Both the position numbers and the translations under genes were made by a program. Below the pieces are notes generated by a model that saw only the letters and a list, made by a program, of their open reading frames with translations, was not told where the DNA came from and ran no database searches. 64,000 nt of DNA from Hexactinellida sp. DTS-2022 (taxonomy: Eukaryota; Porifera; Hexactinellida), in NCBI GenBank assembly GCA_028753945.1, contig JAPNXP010000005.1:1488001-1552000 (forward strand). Direction: 5' to 3'. Shown piece after piece: positions 48,228 to 58,357 of the stretch (positions within the stretch are counted from its first letter, which is position 1; every line of letters begins with the position of its first letter).

Positions 48228-48434
48228 GTAGGTACTCAGCTAGCTTCTGCGTGGAGGGCGTGAGGTGGCTGCGCGTGAGGAGCATAACCCTGCTGCTCTC
48301 CGGGTCTGGCGGGAGTCTCGGTTTGAGTCCGAATACGCCAAATCCCACCAGGGCCCAGATGGTACGGCCCTCTCCCTCTGGGGAGAAGGGCTGGTGTAGC
48401 ACACCGGCGACTGACCTGTCTTTAACTGACATTC
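48228..48434 (-). CDS. BPNT1: BPNT1 exon 3 (last exon found)
   Basis: It follows the acceptor ATAG (48438-48435). It completes the split Gly codon left by exon 2 and encodes 68 further residues with AGVLHQPF, GRTIWALVGFGVFG and LLTRSHLTP. These align without gaps at the start to the animal BPNT1 segment after VLIG. The likely donor is GTTAGT at 48227; an alternative is GTACCT at 48235. Without splicing, the frame stops three bases into that intron. The remaining ~100 residues of the enzyme, including the WD motif whose Asp binds metal, are not found downstream in the window, so the gene is either continued beyond 48 kb of repeats or truncated. Confidence 0.85.
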
Positions 48435-48670
48435 CTATTTGAATGAAGCGAAGTTAGACAGTCAACTTAACAAGTACAATATAACTCGGTTATAACTTAC
48501 CTGGTTTGAAAGTACTAATTAAAATAATCAACTTTATAAAAGCGGTATGATTTCTATGTAGGGTAAACTCGGTTAGTAGGTATACTCGGATAATACGTAC
48601 TTATTTCGATTCCCGAGGGGGTACATTTAGCAGATTTCTACTGAATTAGTATACAATGCAGTAAACTCAC

Positions 48671-48906
48671 CAATCAACACAGACACACTTTCTAGCTTAT
48701 TTTCTGTAAACTCCCTGGTCCCATCCAGTGGGTCTACAAACACAGTAATATCTTCTTCTTTGAGCGAGCACCATTCACTGGGGCAGTTAGCCTTCATTGC
48801 TTCGGCGTCGAAACATGTTACAATGTCATCAGGAGACCCTCCCAATCCCTCCTCCCCGATTATATTCAGCTTAGGGAACAGGGTAGCGAGACTGCCTATT
48901 ATGCAC
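48671..48906 (-). CDS. BPNT1: BPNT1 exon 2 (catalytic metal site)
   Basis: The acceptor ATAG ends at 48907 and the donor GTGAGT starts at 48670; intron 2 is 236 nt. The exon begins in phase 2 and ends in phase 1. It encodes FPKLNIIGEEG, with the metal-binding Glu pair, and FVDPLDGTREFTE, the lithium-sensitive phosphatase signature that carries two catalytic Asp. SVSVLIG follows, as in animal BPNT1. The extra glycine-rich GLGGSPDD just after the EE pair lies where homologues vary. This exon fixes the family as BPNT1 rather than inositol monophosphatase. Confidence 0.9.
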
Positions 48907-49887
48907 CTATTGTATTATATGCAAATGTAATAGGAACTACTTATATATCGGCCACACCTTTCTAATGGAATTTTCAGGGATTTTTTAACATTCACCTTTG
49001 TTAAGCCGGGTTTTGTATTGAAAAAGGGTTGCTCGAAATATAAATAAGTCCAATATAATAATAGTATACACATTCCATTTGTTATTCAAGTTACTAAAGG
49101 ATAAATATAGATGATAAATTAACTATACTCAGTAAACCAGTATACAGTGGAACTCACTTAGTACGTACTCGGCTTAAGACGTATTATTGGATAATACTTA
49201 CTGTTCTCGAATAACAGATTTTTCCTCCTATCTGATCCCTTATAAATGATTCGGTTAATACGTACCTATAAGACGTATCGATTTCGATTCCCAAGTAAAT
49301 AAAATGTATTTATTTTAATTCAGTTAATATACTCTAGAAAACTATCAGCAGAACTCAGTTAGTAATTGGTTTAAGTGAGTAGGTGACAACTAAAATACAT
49401 TAATCTTATTGTTAAGTATGTTAAAGACTTGAATATCCTACATCGTATTTATATCATTGACAAGTCAGTATTTTCTATGTTCACGGATAAGACGTACCTC
49501 GGTTAGTTTGTACTTTTTCTTGTTTCCCAGGGTGGTACATCTTAAACGAGTTCTACTGTATAATTTATACAGCGAATTGCAGACATGATAAATTTAATTT
49601 AATTTAAACATTTAATTTAATGAATTAAGGAAGAATCAAACAATTGAATCAGTATTACTAACCATAACAACTAATTTATGAATAATTACATTCAAATAGC
49701 TAGATAGCTATATATATTTCCTAATATTACAAACTAAAATACAAAGTGAATATAGTTTAATAGTCTAATAGAACTAAGGAATCCCGGAATTTTAGTTATA
49801 AAGCCATTTAACAATTGGAAACAATCTTCTTCCTAAAACTTACTATTAAAACCATATTAATCAATGACAAAGTAAGTTTGTCATATC
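48907..49887. other. BPNT1 intron 1, 3' portion
   Basis: AT-rich intron sequence downstream of DOLK. At 49140-49380 and again around 49490-49560 it carries decayed repeats with GTACGTACTCGG and TTCGGTTAATACGTAC motifs. Similar sequence occurs at 57715-57900, so one degenerate pogo-like family has inserted at both ends of the same intron. No ORF. Confidence 0.55.
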
Positions 49888-51603
49888 TTAGAACCATAAG
49901 AAGAATTCCTTCCTATCGACTATGGTGAGCAGCGAGAACAAGAAAGGACTCAGAATTAGGTTATCGTGTTGTGTGGTTATTGTTTCTATGAGCGAAGTTA
50001 GGAACAAACTTAGCAAAGTGCGAACTAATCGATGCGGACGGACTTTGAGGGAAAACGGTGCAATTCCCTTGTCTAACGATGTAATTAAGTTAATAGCAAC
50101 CGCAGTGGCGAAAAAGCCAAAGATAAATCCTTCGACACTTTTGTCGTTATTGAACCATTTTCGCTTTCCGAACTTTTTGCCGCAAATAGCCGCGAATGCG
50201 TCTAACACGCCCAAAGAAAGAACCCCGGCGTACACGAATAGCCGAAAGCCTCTGTGTACGGGCAGCAGCCAGCAGGGGAGGGACAGACCCAGTATCAAGT
50301 AGATGTGGTTCAGGTAAATCCCGTTAGAACCGTTCAAACTGAATCCACTCAGCTCTTGCATGAAAGTGTGAATTTTCGCGCTAAAAGGCCCAAGAAGCAG
50401 ATTGTGATACAACTCCAGAAGGATTAGAAGACAGAGAGCAACTGCAGAACCTATCGATATCGTGTCCAGGTCTAATAACAGAGCGGGGGTATAAATTAAG
50501 ACAGCTAGAATGTGGAATAACTTCCTTCTAGTTACAATATCTATTCTGGAATAGTTTATCAAGTAGATTCCCATTATAACAGACACCAAGGTTAGCACGC
50601 CCATATAACCAACTATCTTAGGACGAGCTGTATTGGTGAATAGGAATTTGTCCCAAAACCAATTGATTGGATTCATTCCCAGGAAACTGGCCAATATGGG
50701 AGCTCCTATAAAGCCTATCGATAGCAACAGAGCTAGCATAGGAATGCATTTCAGTATAGTGCTCTCTGCGCCGTGTCTGAGAGCATACCAAACAGGGGAT
50801 AACGTAACTATGAACACAAATGTGAAAGCGAAGAACAACTGAACACAAATAGAAATATTCGATTTTGATACATTCATGAATGAAGGTTGCGTCATAATGT
50901 TATACTTATAGAGGACCATGGATATTGAGTCGAAAAGCAGAATTCCGATCAATTGCGCGACCATTATAACCTCACCAGCTGTAAATGTGAACGGAAAGCT
51001 ATCGACCAGTACTACCAAGCTAAGAGTACACATTACAAGCAGTGACACCATCGATAGGAACCCTTCTTTGATAGGAAATATGTTGTAAGCCAGTAAAGTC
51101 AGTATTCCAGCCGCGATAACCACAAGAGTAACGTTATTCGGTGATTTAGCTACGCGGTGTATTAAAGTGTAGATTAGTACTATCAAACCGAATATGGACA
51201 TTGCTAGGAGATAGAACTGGAGATAAGCAATGTAGCGTTTGTTGACCGCAGTGAGAGGCTCGTGAGAAGCTTGCTGTATCAGAGCAGTTATTACTAACGG
51301 TGCAAGCATCATACCGTAGTGCAGTCCAGATGATGGGCCGGTTCGTAGCTGCATTTCCTTCAGGTAGTTAATGAACATCTCTAGCCAAGTAGAGAACACA
51401 ATACAGGCAATAACAACAGCTCCGGCTGAGAACTGGAAAATGACGTCATTTGGTGACCCCGGCGAAATTGCTAGACTGAGGAACACAATGGATAAGCCGA
51501 CTATTCGTAGCTCCAACGTGGGATAGAATAAGTCCTTTATAGTACGTAGAGCTTTGTACTTTAGGTTGTTGGGATTAGGCCCTCCTTCCGCCTCTGTAGA
51601 CAT
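49888..51603 (-). CDS. DOLK: Dolichol kinase (complete, single exon)
   Basis: A 571-residue protein that phosphorylates dolichol with CTP in the ER membrane, the last step in making dolichyl phosphate for N-glycosylation, O-mannosylation and GPI anchors. It is dominated by hydrophobic segments through most of residues 30-510, consistent with a multi-pass protein. Family marks sit in the C-terminal half: RRKLFH at 359-364, LDAFAAICGKKFGKRKW at 467-483 followed by KSVEG at 488-492 (the CTP-binding region), and LTSLIETITTQHDNL at 535-549. The human enzyme is 538 residues; the extra length is spread along the N-terminal half and a short tail. The Met at 51603 gives a short cytosolic-type N-terminus before the first hydrophobic run. 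Human DOLK is also intronless. It lies inside BPNT1 intron 1 on the same strand, head to head with UBE2G2. Confidence 0.95.
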   Translation of the reverse strand: MSTEAEGGPNPNNLKYKALRTIKDLFYPTLELRIVGLSIVFLSLAISPGSPNDVIFQFSAGAVVIACIVFSTWLEMFINYLKEMQLRTGPSSGLHYGMMLAPLVITALIQQASHEPLTAVNKRYIAYLQFYLLAMSIFGLIVLIYTLIHRVAKSPNNVTLVVIAAGILTLLAYNIFPIKEGFLSMVSLLVMCTLSLVVLVDSFPFTFTAGEVIMVAQLIGILLFDSISMVLYKYNIMTQPSFMNVSKSNISICVQLFFAFTFVFIVTLSPVWYALRHGAESTILKCIPMLALLLSIGFIGAPILASFLGMNPINWFWDKFLFTNTARPKIVGYMGVLTLVSVIMGIYLINYSRIDIVTRRKLFHILAVLIYTPALLLDLDTISIGSAVALCLLILLELYHNLLLGPFSAKIHTFMQELSGFSLNGSNGIYLNHIYLILGLSLPCWLLPVHRGFRLFVYAGVLSLGVLDAFAAICGKKFGKRKWFNNDKSVEGFIFGFFATAVAINLITSLDKGIAPFSLKVRPHRLVRTLLSLFLTSLIETITTQHDNLILSPFLFSLLTIVDRKEFFLWF

Positions 51604-51774
51604 AGGAACTAATGCAACAGCTGAAACAAATATTATAAGTATAAAGTAATCGTATACATAGTATAGTTAGAGATTAATGAGATTCATTTGTTATAGATTG
51701 AACTCTCAATAAATGAGAGTTCGAAAGTAATTTAGAAGTAGTAATACATTTCAATTTTACTAAATTTCAACTAA

Positions 51775-52136
51775 GGCCATATAAAATAAATAACTTTTTG
51801 TTTCTCATCCGGATTTTTTCAGAAAATACGGACGGCGGACGGGATTTTATTTTTATTTTTTATTTCCGTTAATATGCAAAAAACATTACCCTATGGCAAA
51901 CAATAAATATTAATATTTAAATTAAATTATAAAATCACATGACAATGCCCAAATAATGAAAGTAATGTTCTAAATACAAGACTAATTAAAAATTGGTAAA
52001 TTAGGAGTACTTTACACAAGTTTATAGTTAATATCTGTACAATTATGTTCATAAAATAATAATAAAATAGATCCGGACGGGGAGTAAATATAGGGACGGA
52101 CGGGGATGATAAACAAGTTATTTATTTTATATGGCC
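51775..52136. mobile_element. 362-bp Harbinger-like MITE with TAA TSD, copy 1
   Basis: The ends GGCCATATAAAATAAATAAC and the matching inverse are flanked by TAA on both sides, the 3-bp target typical of PIF/Harbinger. Subterminal CCGTCCG/CGGACGG blocks pair across the element. A second copy with the same TSD is at 58678-59016, outside the BPNT1 start codon. Confidence 0.85.
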
Positions 52137-52284
52137 TAAATTATGAATAAACTCATTTTGATATTTAAAAAAATAATTCAAATAATGAATGTGGGAATAG
52201 AATAACTGTATATCTCGTATAAATATATAAATACTTGCGTATTTATGTTTGTGCATTTAAGCAGCCCATTAACCCATAAATTTA

Positions 52285-52679
52285 TAGGGCTGAAACGAAT
52301 ATTCGAAATGTAACGAACGAATATTCGAATATTCGTTCGTTTGGATAGCATTATATCAATTTCAAGACAACAAATACATTATATTATAGGTTTTTGTTAA
52401 TTAATGTTGCAATGGTTTAATAATACGTAGTTACAAAATGTATTAACACAAATGGACTAAGAATCAGCTAGTTTAGGTAGGAATTTATTTTTACGATCTC
52501 TCCAAGCTAAACAAAATTCATGTTGTTGTCCAAAAGTAGTCAACGGATATCCGTTTCAATACAATATTCGTCCAAACGAATATTCATTTCGAAACAAATA
52601 TTCGTTTGGTAAAGAACGAATATTCATTCAATCATTTCGAACGAATATTCGAATATTCGGTATATTCGTACCAGCCCTA
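52285..52679. mobile_element. hAT-like MITE rich in CGAATATTCG
   Basis: It begins TAGGGCTGAAACGAATATTC and ends with the inverse of TAGGGCTGGTACGAATATAC. Both ends contain tandem CGAATATTCG palindromes. No clean TSD was found, so the superfamily is inferred from terminus style only. It lies about 340 bp upstream of UBE2G2. Confidence 0.7.
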
Positions 52680-53020
52680 GCGAATAAAACAGGAAATTCA
52701 GCTCTCAGCTCTAGTAGAGTTCAGTTTTTCACTATGTATATTCAGGTACTGAGAAAGGTCAGTTTTTTTCCAGAGTTTGAATTGACATTTAGAAAGTAAG
52801 CCTGGGCTTTTAGTATGGGAAAAATCTGAACTCTACAAAGCTCAGCTCTATATAAGGATTCTCTTAAAATAGACACTAATTAGTTGAAATTAGGAAACAC
52901 AAATAATAGGAAAGCAACCACAAGTAATACGCTAGAATGCCTACTTAGGTCCTCAAATGATTATTCTAAAATTATATTCACAGTAATTTGAAGCGTAGCT
53001 AGTTTATAATATTATATTCA

Positions 53021-53521
53021 ATGGCAAGGTCATCTCTCAGGAGATTGTTCACGGAGTACAGACAATTGTACGAGAACTGCCCGGAGGGGATAGTAGCAGG
53101 ACCGAAGACTGAGGACAACTTTCTAGAATGGGAGGCACTCATCGCCGGACCAGAGGGCACGCCCTTCGAATACGGCGTGTTCGTGACTGAGCTAAAATTC
53201 CCTCACGACTATCCCATGAACCCCCCCGAGATGAGGTTCCTGTCGGACATGTTCCATCCCAATGTCTACCCAGACGGGAGAGTCTGCATCAGCATCCTAC
53301 ACGCCCCCGGAGAAGACCCCACCGGCTACGAATCCAGCACAGAGAGATGGAGTCCCATTCTCTCCGTGGAGAAGATACTCATATCTGTGGTTAGCATGCT
53401 GGCAGAGCCTAATGTGGAGAGCGGGGCTAACATAGACGCGTGCAAGATGTGGAGAGAGAATCGAGACGAGTTCAATCGAATCGCACACAGCCAAGTCAAG
53501 AAGTCGCTAGGCATTAGCTAG
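53021..53521 (+). CDS. UBE2G2: UBE2G2/Ubc7-type ubiquitin-conjugating enzyme E2 (complete, single exon)
   Basis: A 166-residue E2 (human UBE2G2: 165). It takes ubiquitin from E1 on Cys89 (HPNVYPDGRVCISILH at 79-94) and hands it to membrane E3s of ER-associated degradation. The HPN motif is at 79-81. The acidic loop insertion that marks the UBE2G/Ubc7 group follows the catalytic Cys at about 97-109 (GEDPTGYESSTER). The N-terminal helix carries LRRLFTEYRQL and the C-terminus ends VKKSLGIS, close to the human KSLGL. The start codon is the only one giving a full-length N-terminus. The coding region is far more GC-rich than its surroundings. Human UBE2G2 has several introns; this copy has none and could be an old retrogene, though no poly-A tract or TSD remains. 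It is nested in BPNT1 intron 1 on the opposite strand. Confidence 0.95.
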   Translation: MARSSLRRLFTEYRQLYENCPEGIVAGPKTEDNFLEWEALIAGPEGTPFEYGVFVTELKFPHDYPMNPPEMRFLSDMFHPNVYPDGRVCISILHAPGEDPTGYESSTERWSPILSVEKILISVVSMLAEPNVESGANIDACKMWRENRDEFNRIAHSQVKKSLGIS

Positions 53522-54816
53522 GGTACTATAGTAAGCCTATTGATTGAGATTATCAGTTTGGGGTATATTGGCGATCTTATGACATTCTAGCTCATTATTC
53601 ATCGACATCATGTGACATTCATACACTAAGGTTTATATACAAATACGTATTTGGACCCATCCTGCTCTGGTTGTATATTTGTACATACTCGTCATTCGGT
53701 CTCGGTCGCTTTGCGACGGTTCGGCGCTTCACGCCTAAATTGACGACCGCTGCGCGGCCTTACTACCCCTTGAAACTAATCACTTAGAATTAACATCTTT
53801 GTGGCGTATCAAATATATTCCTCATAAAGGTCCCAGGTCCCTTAACAATTTGGAGTTTTTTGACAGTCATTGCACCAAAAAATGTTTTTTTTCCTTGATT
53901 TGAACCTCATAAATGAATGTAAATTCATGAGGTGCATTTTCAGGGATAGTGTCAGTAGTCTTTTGACAATATGAAATTTTTAGGACGAAATTAACCCGCC
54001 GGGAAACTCCATAATTAACGCTGGTTCCGACTATAGTTGTAATAGTGAGTATCTACAACACACGACTCGTTGATCCTTAGTAAGCTATTACTTCCTACAA
54101 TATAAGGATATAATGTATAAGCAATTTTAAGACTACTAGTTCTATAATATAAGAATTCTAAGCACTGATTTTTTTGATATTCTAGATTTTTAAGTTCCCA
54201 TAGAGAATAATTTAGACTAAAAGCTTAGTTTTGAAAATTGAAAAAGAGCATAGTTCTAATTATTGGTGTAACACATTCTACCATGTTCCCTTTAGATGTT
54301 CTAGGGAGGTGTTAATATCAAAAAGTCAAATTCTTCATTGGAATTGGTCAATTTTCGAAAAAACGGACGATTCTCCCACATTTGAGCCACGTTTTTGCTC
54401 TCAAAGGGCTCCAGTTTGTAATTAACGACAAATTTGGACAATCGGAACTGTAACAGGTCTTAGTTTACTTATTATAGTGCTATATTCCAAATTTCAGCGT
54501 TATAACTTCAGAAAATTTCCCAAACTAAGGTTTAAAAATTGTGACATGCTATAATTAGTTAAGGTGGTTTCAAGGTGGCAGAGACGATTTATAACATGAC
54601 TACAAAGAAGAATATTGATTCGGAAAGGATTCCATATTGCTGGAATTCATTCACTGATAGTGTCAGAAAGTTAGAACTAAGCTCTAACTCTCTTTTGAAT
54701 TTGGATTTTCCATCTTTTGATGGTCACATGACACCTCCATATATGGTCATTCGAATTTATAGCATGGTAACCATTTGGTTTTGAGTGATATTTGCCATTG
54801 CAATGATTTAGAGCTA

Positions 54817-54986
54817 AATAGAGCCACCGGTTAATCGGTTTCTCCACTTAATCGGGTCAAAATTTCACAGGATTTATAGGACGGAATTACAGTGTGGCTT
54901 ACATTATTTTCGGTAAATCGGTTTCTCCGCTTAATCGGGTCAAAACAATCTGGTCCCGAGGTGGCTCTATTAAGCGGAGTCGACTG
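54817..54986. mobile_element. Truncated pogo-like MITE
   Basis: The right end GCGGAGTCGACTG with flanking TA matches the 102-bp element at 4171-4272. The left part (AATAGAGCCACCGGTTAATC) lacks the terminal CAGT. It contains internal duplication of the TCGGTTTCTCC.CTTAATCGG block. Confidence 0.65.
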
Positions 54987-56008
54987 TAATATATCAATGT
55001 GAATAGACATTTAGAGCTAAGCTCTAGAGTCTACCGTTTAGGAGATACAAATTTGCATGTGTCATCAAAATTGGTCGCATTTTCATGCCCATATATGGTC
55101 ATTTCGAAAACGGGGCGTCCTAGGCTCATAAAATGTATTAGTTACATATGGGAAACCATGTGTGTTGATCCCTTTTCACTGGTTGAACTTGAATTTATCT
55201 CCTTTACTCTCTGAGTTACAAATTGGTTAATAAATTGTATCCCAAAGATCGCCGAAGGGCTATAACTTTTGCAATATCCACTTTCTAAAAAAAACTTTCG
55301 TTGAGTTTTGCAGGAATTTCCTCAGACTAACAAATGTCTGAGTATTGAAACAATGTTATCACAATTACTAGTTAGTTTACTGTGTTCAAGACCTTTGGTG
55401 TGATAAAACCGAGTTGTAAAATAAAAGCCCGCTCCACTAAAACGTTCCTAACTTTGGAAATAATCGTCGTATCGATGAAAACCAAAGTCCCTTCGATAGA
55501 TAACATCCTTCAGCAGTGTCTGTAAAAATATTGAAAAATTTGAACATTTCAAATTTCACTTTTTTTTAGGCGGAAGGTACCACGGAACCACCCAATATTA
55601 AATTTTTAGGACGAAATCAACCCGCCGGGAAATTCCTTATTAAACAACGAATTTACCAATTTGGGAGTTTTATTACAGTCATTGCACTATAAAAATGAAT
55701 TCTTGATTTGAACCTAATAAATGAATATAAATTCATGAAGTGCAATTTCAGGGATACTGTCATACTCATTTACGGGAAAGTACATAAACAACAAAATAAT
55801 AATAATGCTATACAATGTAATTTGTTTGGGAAATTCAAATTCTCATATTAATGGCTCAATAAACTTCAGTTGCACGATAAGGAGGCTCGAATCCAAATAA
55901 TTCTAAAAGAAAAAATGCAATAGAATAGACAAAAAATTGATTGGTTAAATGAATTTATTTTCGCTCAATCAGATTGCAGCCTGAGAAAATATTTCTATTA
56001 TGCACAGG

Positions 56009-56380
56009 CGTGACCTTCGTTATATAAGGCCTTACTACTGAGTAGATTTTGCTGGACCATGGATTACTTAAAGGCCATTGATTATTAGCTAACATATCTT
56101 TATCTCAATACTAGCTAGTATTGACAGACCTGAGAAATGCATTATAATTGTATAGAAAGTTAGGAACATGATAACAATGCATACATAACATATCACAATT
56201 CTGGAGGGTGCTATGTATACCTGGATACCATATTCCTATATAGTTATAATACACTTTTCAGCTCTATCATTGCTAATTATTCGAATAAAGATCAATTCTC
56301 CATTTTTCAATGCACTTTAAGTAATCCATGGTACACAAATTTTCGCTTAGCAAGTCAGGCCTTGTATACCGAAGGTCACG
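56009..56380. mobile_element. 372-bp MITE-like element with ~68-bp inverted ends
   Basis: The ends CGTGACCTTCGTTATATAAG and (reverse complement) CGTGACCTTCGGTATACAAG pair, and pairing resumes at ACCATGGATTACTTAAAG. No ORF and no clear TSD. The long, moderately diverged TIR suggests an older insertion. Confidence 0.7.
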
Positions 56381-56896
56381 TGGTAATATATATTTAGCTG
56401 AACAATTTATTAATCATATTTTCATCAATATCGTTCCTAGTTAAGAGGATAATGCGAATTTAGTGTTATGATGAAGTAATAAAACAAAAATATGGAATTG
56501 ACCATATTTGGGTGTGACTACGCCTTTTTGCCAAAATTAGGGCGGGGAATGAGTTTTTGAACCTTGAAATTGTCATCTTTGAACTCAGCGCCCAAAGATT
56601 GTGTTAGATACCAAATTTAGTGACTAAAAATACAGAATTGACCATATTTTCAGTCATACAATGTTCAGCCTATGCATTTTTGACTGTGGTTTGGCTTTGT
56701 CGCGTCCGGTAATATAGTAGTCCGTGGTAATACGTAATAAAATCTGGTCTTTACTAGTCCATCTGTAGTTAGGGGGCCCATGTGGACGTTAGCTTAAATA
56801 ATATCGAAACTAATTAAGGTGGGAAAATAGAGAAGTGGACGTTTAGAGAGAACTGAGTGTAACTAGAAATAGTCAGGGCACATAACACATAATGGT

Positions 56897-57226
56897 GACG
56901 AGCCCTTCGGTCTCGGTCGCTTTGCGACGGATCGGTGCTACGCTATGCGGTCTTACTCATCATCCTTGCCCCTACCATGGAAAATGGTATTGGATGTTAT
57001 AACAAGCCTTTCTACCATTTTCCATAGTTTTAACTTGATATCAATAATACCCGTTGGAAGCTAACTTATAGGTTGATTTTGAATTTTGATTAATTTGTTT
57101 ACCTATTATAACATTTGGATGTTAGTTTATATCGTAATTATAAATGCGGTTTCGATTGCCTAATTAATACAATCCGGACAAACACACAAACAAACAAACA
57201 AATAACAATCGAGTTTTAATAATAGA
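56897..57226 (+). mobile_element. Hairpin-headed element, copy H5 (short form)
   Basis: It begins ACGAGCCCTTCGGTCTCGG, then GTCGC-TTT-GCGAC, and CCATGGAAAATGG paired with CCATTTTCCAT. It ends in CCGGACAAACACACAAAC and a TTTTAATAATAGATA tail. It shares its body with H3. As the shortest copy with both ends it may define the minimal mobile unit of the family (inference). Confidence 0.65.
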
Positions 57227-57359
57227 TATACTGGACTTAAGCACTAAAATCTTTTAGTTAACTTAACAGAGTTTTTAGAAATGTTGCTGCTAGGTCCCGA
57301 CAAATTACACACTCACGAAATCATCTATAGCAATTGAGTTAACCCTACTTCGTGCAGTT

Positions 57360-57715
57360 GCAGGAACAGAGTTCCACACCGGCTTTATGTTTCACGCTTT
57401 AATACCACCGACACAAGGAGCTCATTTACAGTATTTAAAGCGTGCAATATATCAAGTGGACAACCAGTGAATTGACCAAACAGGAGAGGCCTACTCCAGA
57501 TGGTTCAGGTTGGAATTTGGATGATGATATTTTATTATGGATTCCTGTGTGGACAGCACTGCCCATTCCTAGCAAAGTATGTGCAGAAATTGTAAAGTGT
57601 AGCTATAAGAGTAAGAATTGTTGTGGTGCTAGTTATGGATGTAAGAAAGCTAATGGACATGTACAGAGCTGTTCCTGCAGCTGCATGAAGCAGGGTCAGA
57701 CGTACTTTCGGACAC
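57360..57715 (+). pseudogene. Cys-rich C-terminal fragment of a transposon-borne protein
   Basis: One frame (from about 57365) encodes TEFHTGFMFHALIPPTQGA and LKRAIYQV; after a frameshift near 57453 another frame continues with PDGSGW, PVWTALPIPSKVCAEIVKC and a run of Cys pairs. This order (PPT..A, RA.YQ, P.P.G.GW, PLWTTLP-like, then C.CK..C) is one I recall from C-terminal tails of uncharacterised transposon proteins in invertebrates. I cannot name the family with certainty. The fragment has no upstream body and is broken, so it is a dead piece inside the BPNT1 intron. Confidence 0.5.
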
Positions 57716-58185
57716 TACGTACTCTATTAAACCGATTTTCCCTCCTATCTGATCCACTATAATGATTCGGTTAATACGTACTCAGATAAGACGTACCTCT
57801 GATAAGAAGTACCAATTTATTATTCCCAAGTAAATAAAATACATGTATTATAAATCGGTTAGTATGTACTCTAGAAAACTATTAGCAGATCTCATCGTTA
57901 AGTATTAAGTACAGTAGAACCTCGTTAATACGAACACGGTTAAGCCTAGTACGTGCTAAGCAAGTTCGACTGTAAGTGGGTGAGACTGAAGAGTTACATT
58001 TTTGTGGAACTCGAAATAGTGTGTTAATGAAAGATTTTTGCTTCGTATACATTTCGGTATATATATGTTAAGGGATATTGAAAATGTACATATAAATAAG
58101 GATAAGTGATAGCAGCACATATAACATTCCTATTTACAGACAGTGCTGCTGGGATCTGTTCATAATAGACAAAAAGATAACCTGA
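57716..58185. other. BPNT1 intron 1, 5' portion
   Basis: 57716-57900 repeats the TTCGGTTAATACGTACT-type sequence seen at 49140-49380. 57913-57972 is a 60-bp TA-flanked pogo-like MITE beginning CAGTAGAACCTCGTTAATAC with an inverse-related end. The rest is AT-rich intron with no recognisable gene. Confidence 0.6.
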
Positions 58186-58190
58186 CTGAC

Positions 58191-58357
58191 CCCTCAGATC
58201 TCCTGTCCGCTACAGTCTGTGGGTCATCCACTCCTTTCTCCACAACAAACAGCTTCCCACTCCCGTGTACCTCTCTGATGATGTTCCCTGCTCGCCTAGC
58301 GGCCTGTATGCTAAGCGCTAACACCCGCACTAGCACCGGCACCTCGGATAACGCCAT
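58191..58357 (-). CDS. BPNT1: BPNT1 exon 1 (start codon)
   Basis: BPNT1 hydrolyses PAP (3'-phosphoadenosine 5'-phosphate) to AMP, removing the inhibitory by-product of sulfation. The exon encodes 55 residues plus two bases: VLVRVLALSIQAARRAG, IIREV, VVEKGVDDPQTVADR. These align from the first Met with the animal BPNT1 N-terminus (length and ADR position agree). The donor is GTCAGT at 58190. Its GG joins the G of exon 2 into one codon, giving an ungapped match (ADRRSEG-CIIGSLA), which supports a 9,284-nt intron 1. A plus-strand open frame over the same bases is a shadow. Megarepeat sequence begins about 40 bp upstream of the ATG, so 5' UTR and promoter probably lie in repeat DNA. Confidence 0.88.

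Larger units (their letters stand above)
51604..53020. promoter_or_regulatory. Divergent DOLK/UBE2G2 intergenic region
   Basis: Both genes point away from this 1.4-kb segment, so it must hold or adjoin both promoters (inference from layout). Two MITEs fill about half of it (51775-52136 and 52285-52679). The proximal ~170 bp before DOLK and ~340 bp before UBE2G2 are AT-rich, with no clear TATA or Inr element I would commit to. Confidence 0.45.
53522..56890. other. Repeat-filled part of BPNT1 intron 1
   Basis: It starts with a hairpin head like the H family at about 53698-53760 (GTCGC-TTT-GCGAC, then GGCGC-TTCA-CGCC). The rest is diverged repeat: a block with TTAGGACGAAAT and AACCCGCCGGGAAA occurs at 53973-54013 and again at 55602-55644, with TTTGACAGTCATTGCACC-like sequence beside each. 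TAGAGCTAAGCTCTA and CCATATATGGTCAT sequences match the interior of the piggyBac-like element at 41.3-41.6 kb. Short open frames at 54231, 54575 and 54999 lie in this repeat and show no protein features. Confidence 0.5.

Noticed and set aside
48251..48442. Plus-strand frame over BPNT1 exon 3, and the plus frame at 58143-58421 over exon 1
   Set aside because: The minus-strand frames match BPNT1 with exact splice phase; the plus-strand frames are shadows.
49922..50302. 126-codon plus-strand open frame
   Set aside because: It is antisense to DOLK. The DOLK frame has family motifs along its whole length; this one has none.
50618..50848. Short open frames on both strands within DOLK
   Set aside because: Shadows of the DOLK coding sequence in other frames.
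53297..53514. Minus-strand frames opposite UBE2G2
   Set aside because: Antisense shadows of a GC-rich coding region.
55860..55900. Possible tRNA T-loop (GGCTCGAATCC)
   Set aside because: No cloverleaf can be built around it; no acceptor stem or anticodon arm at the right distance.
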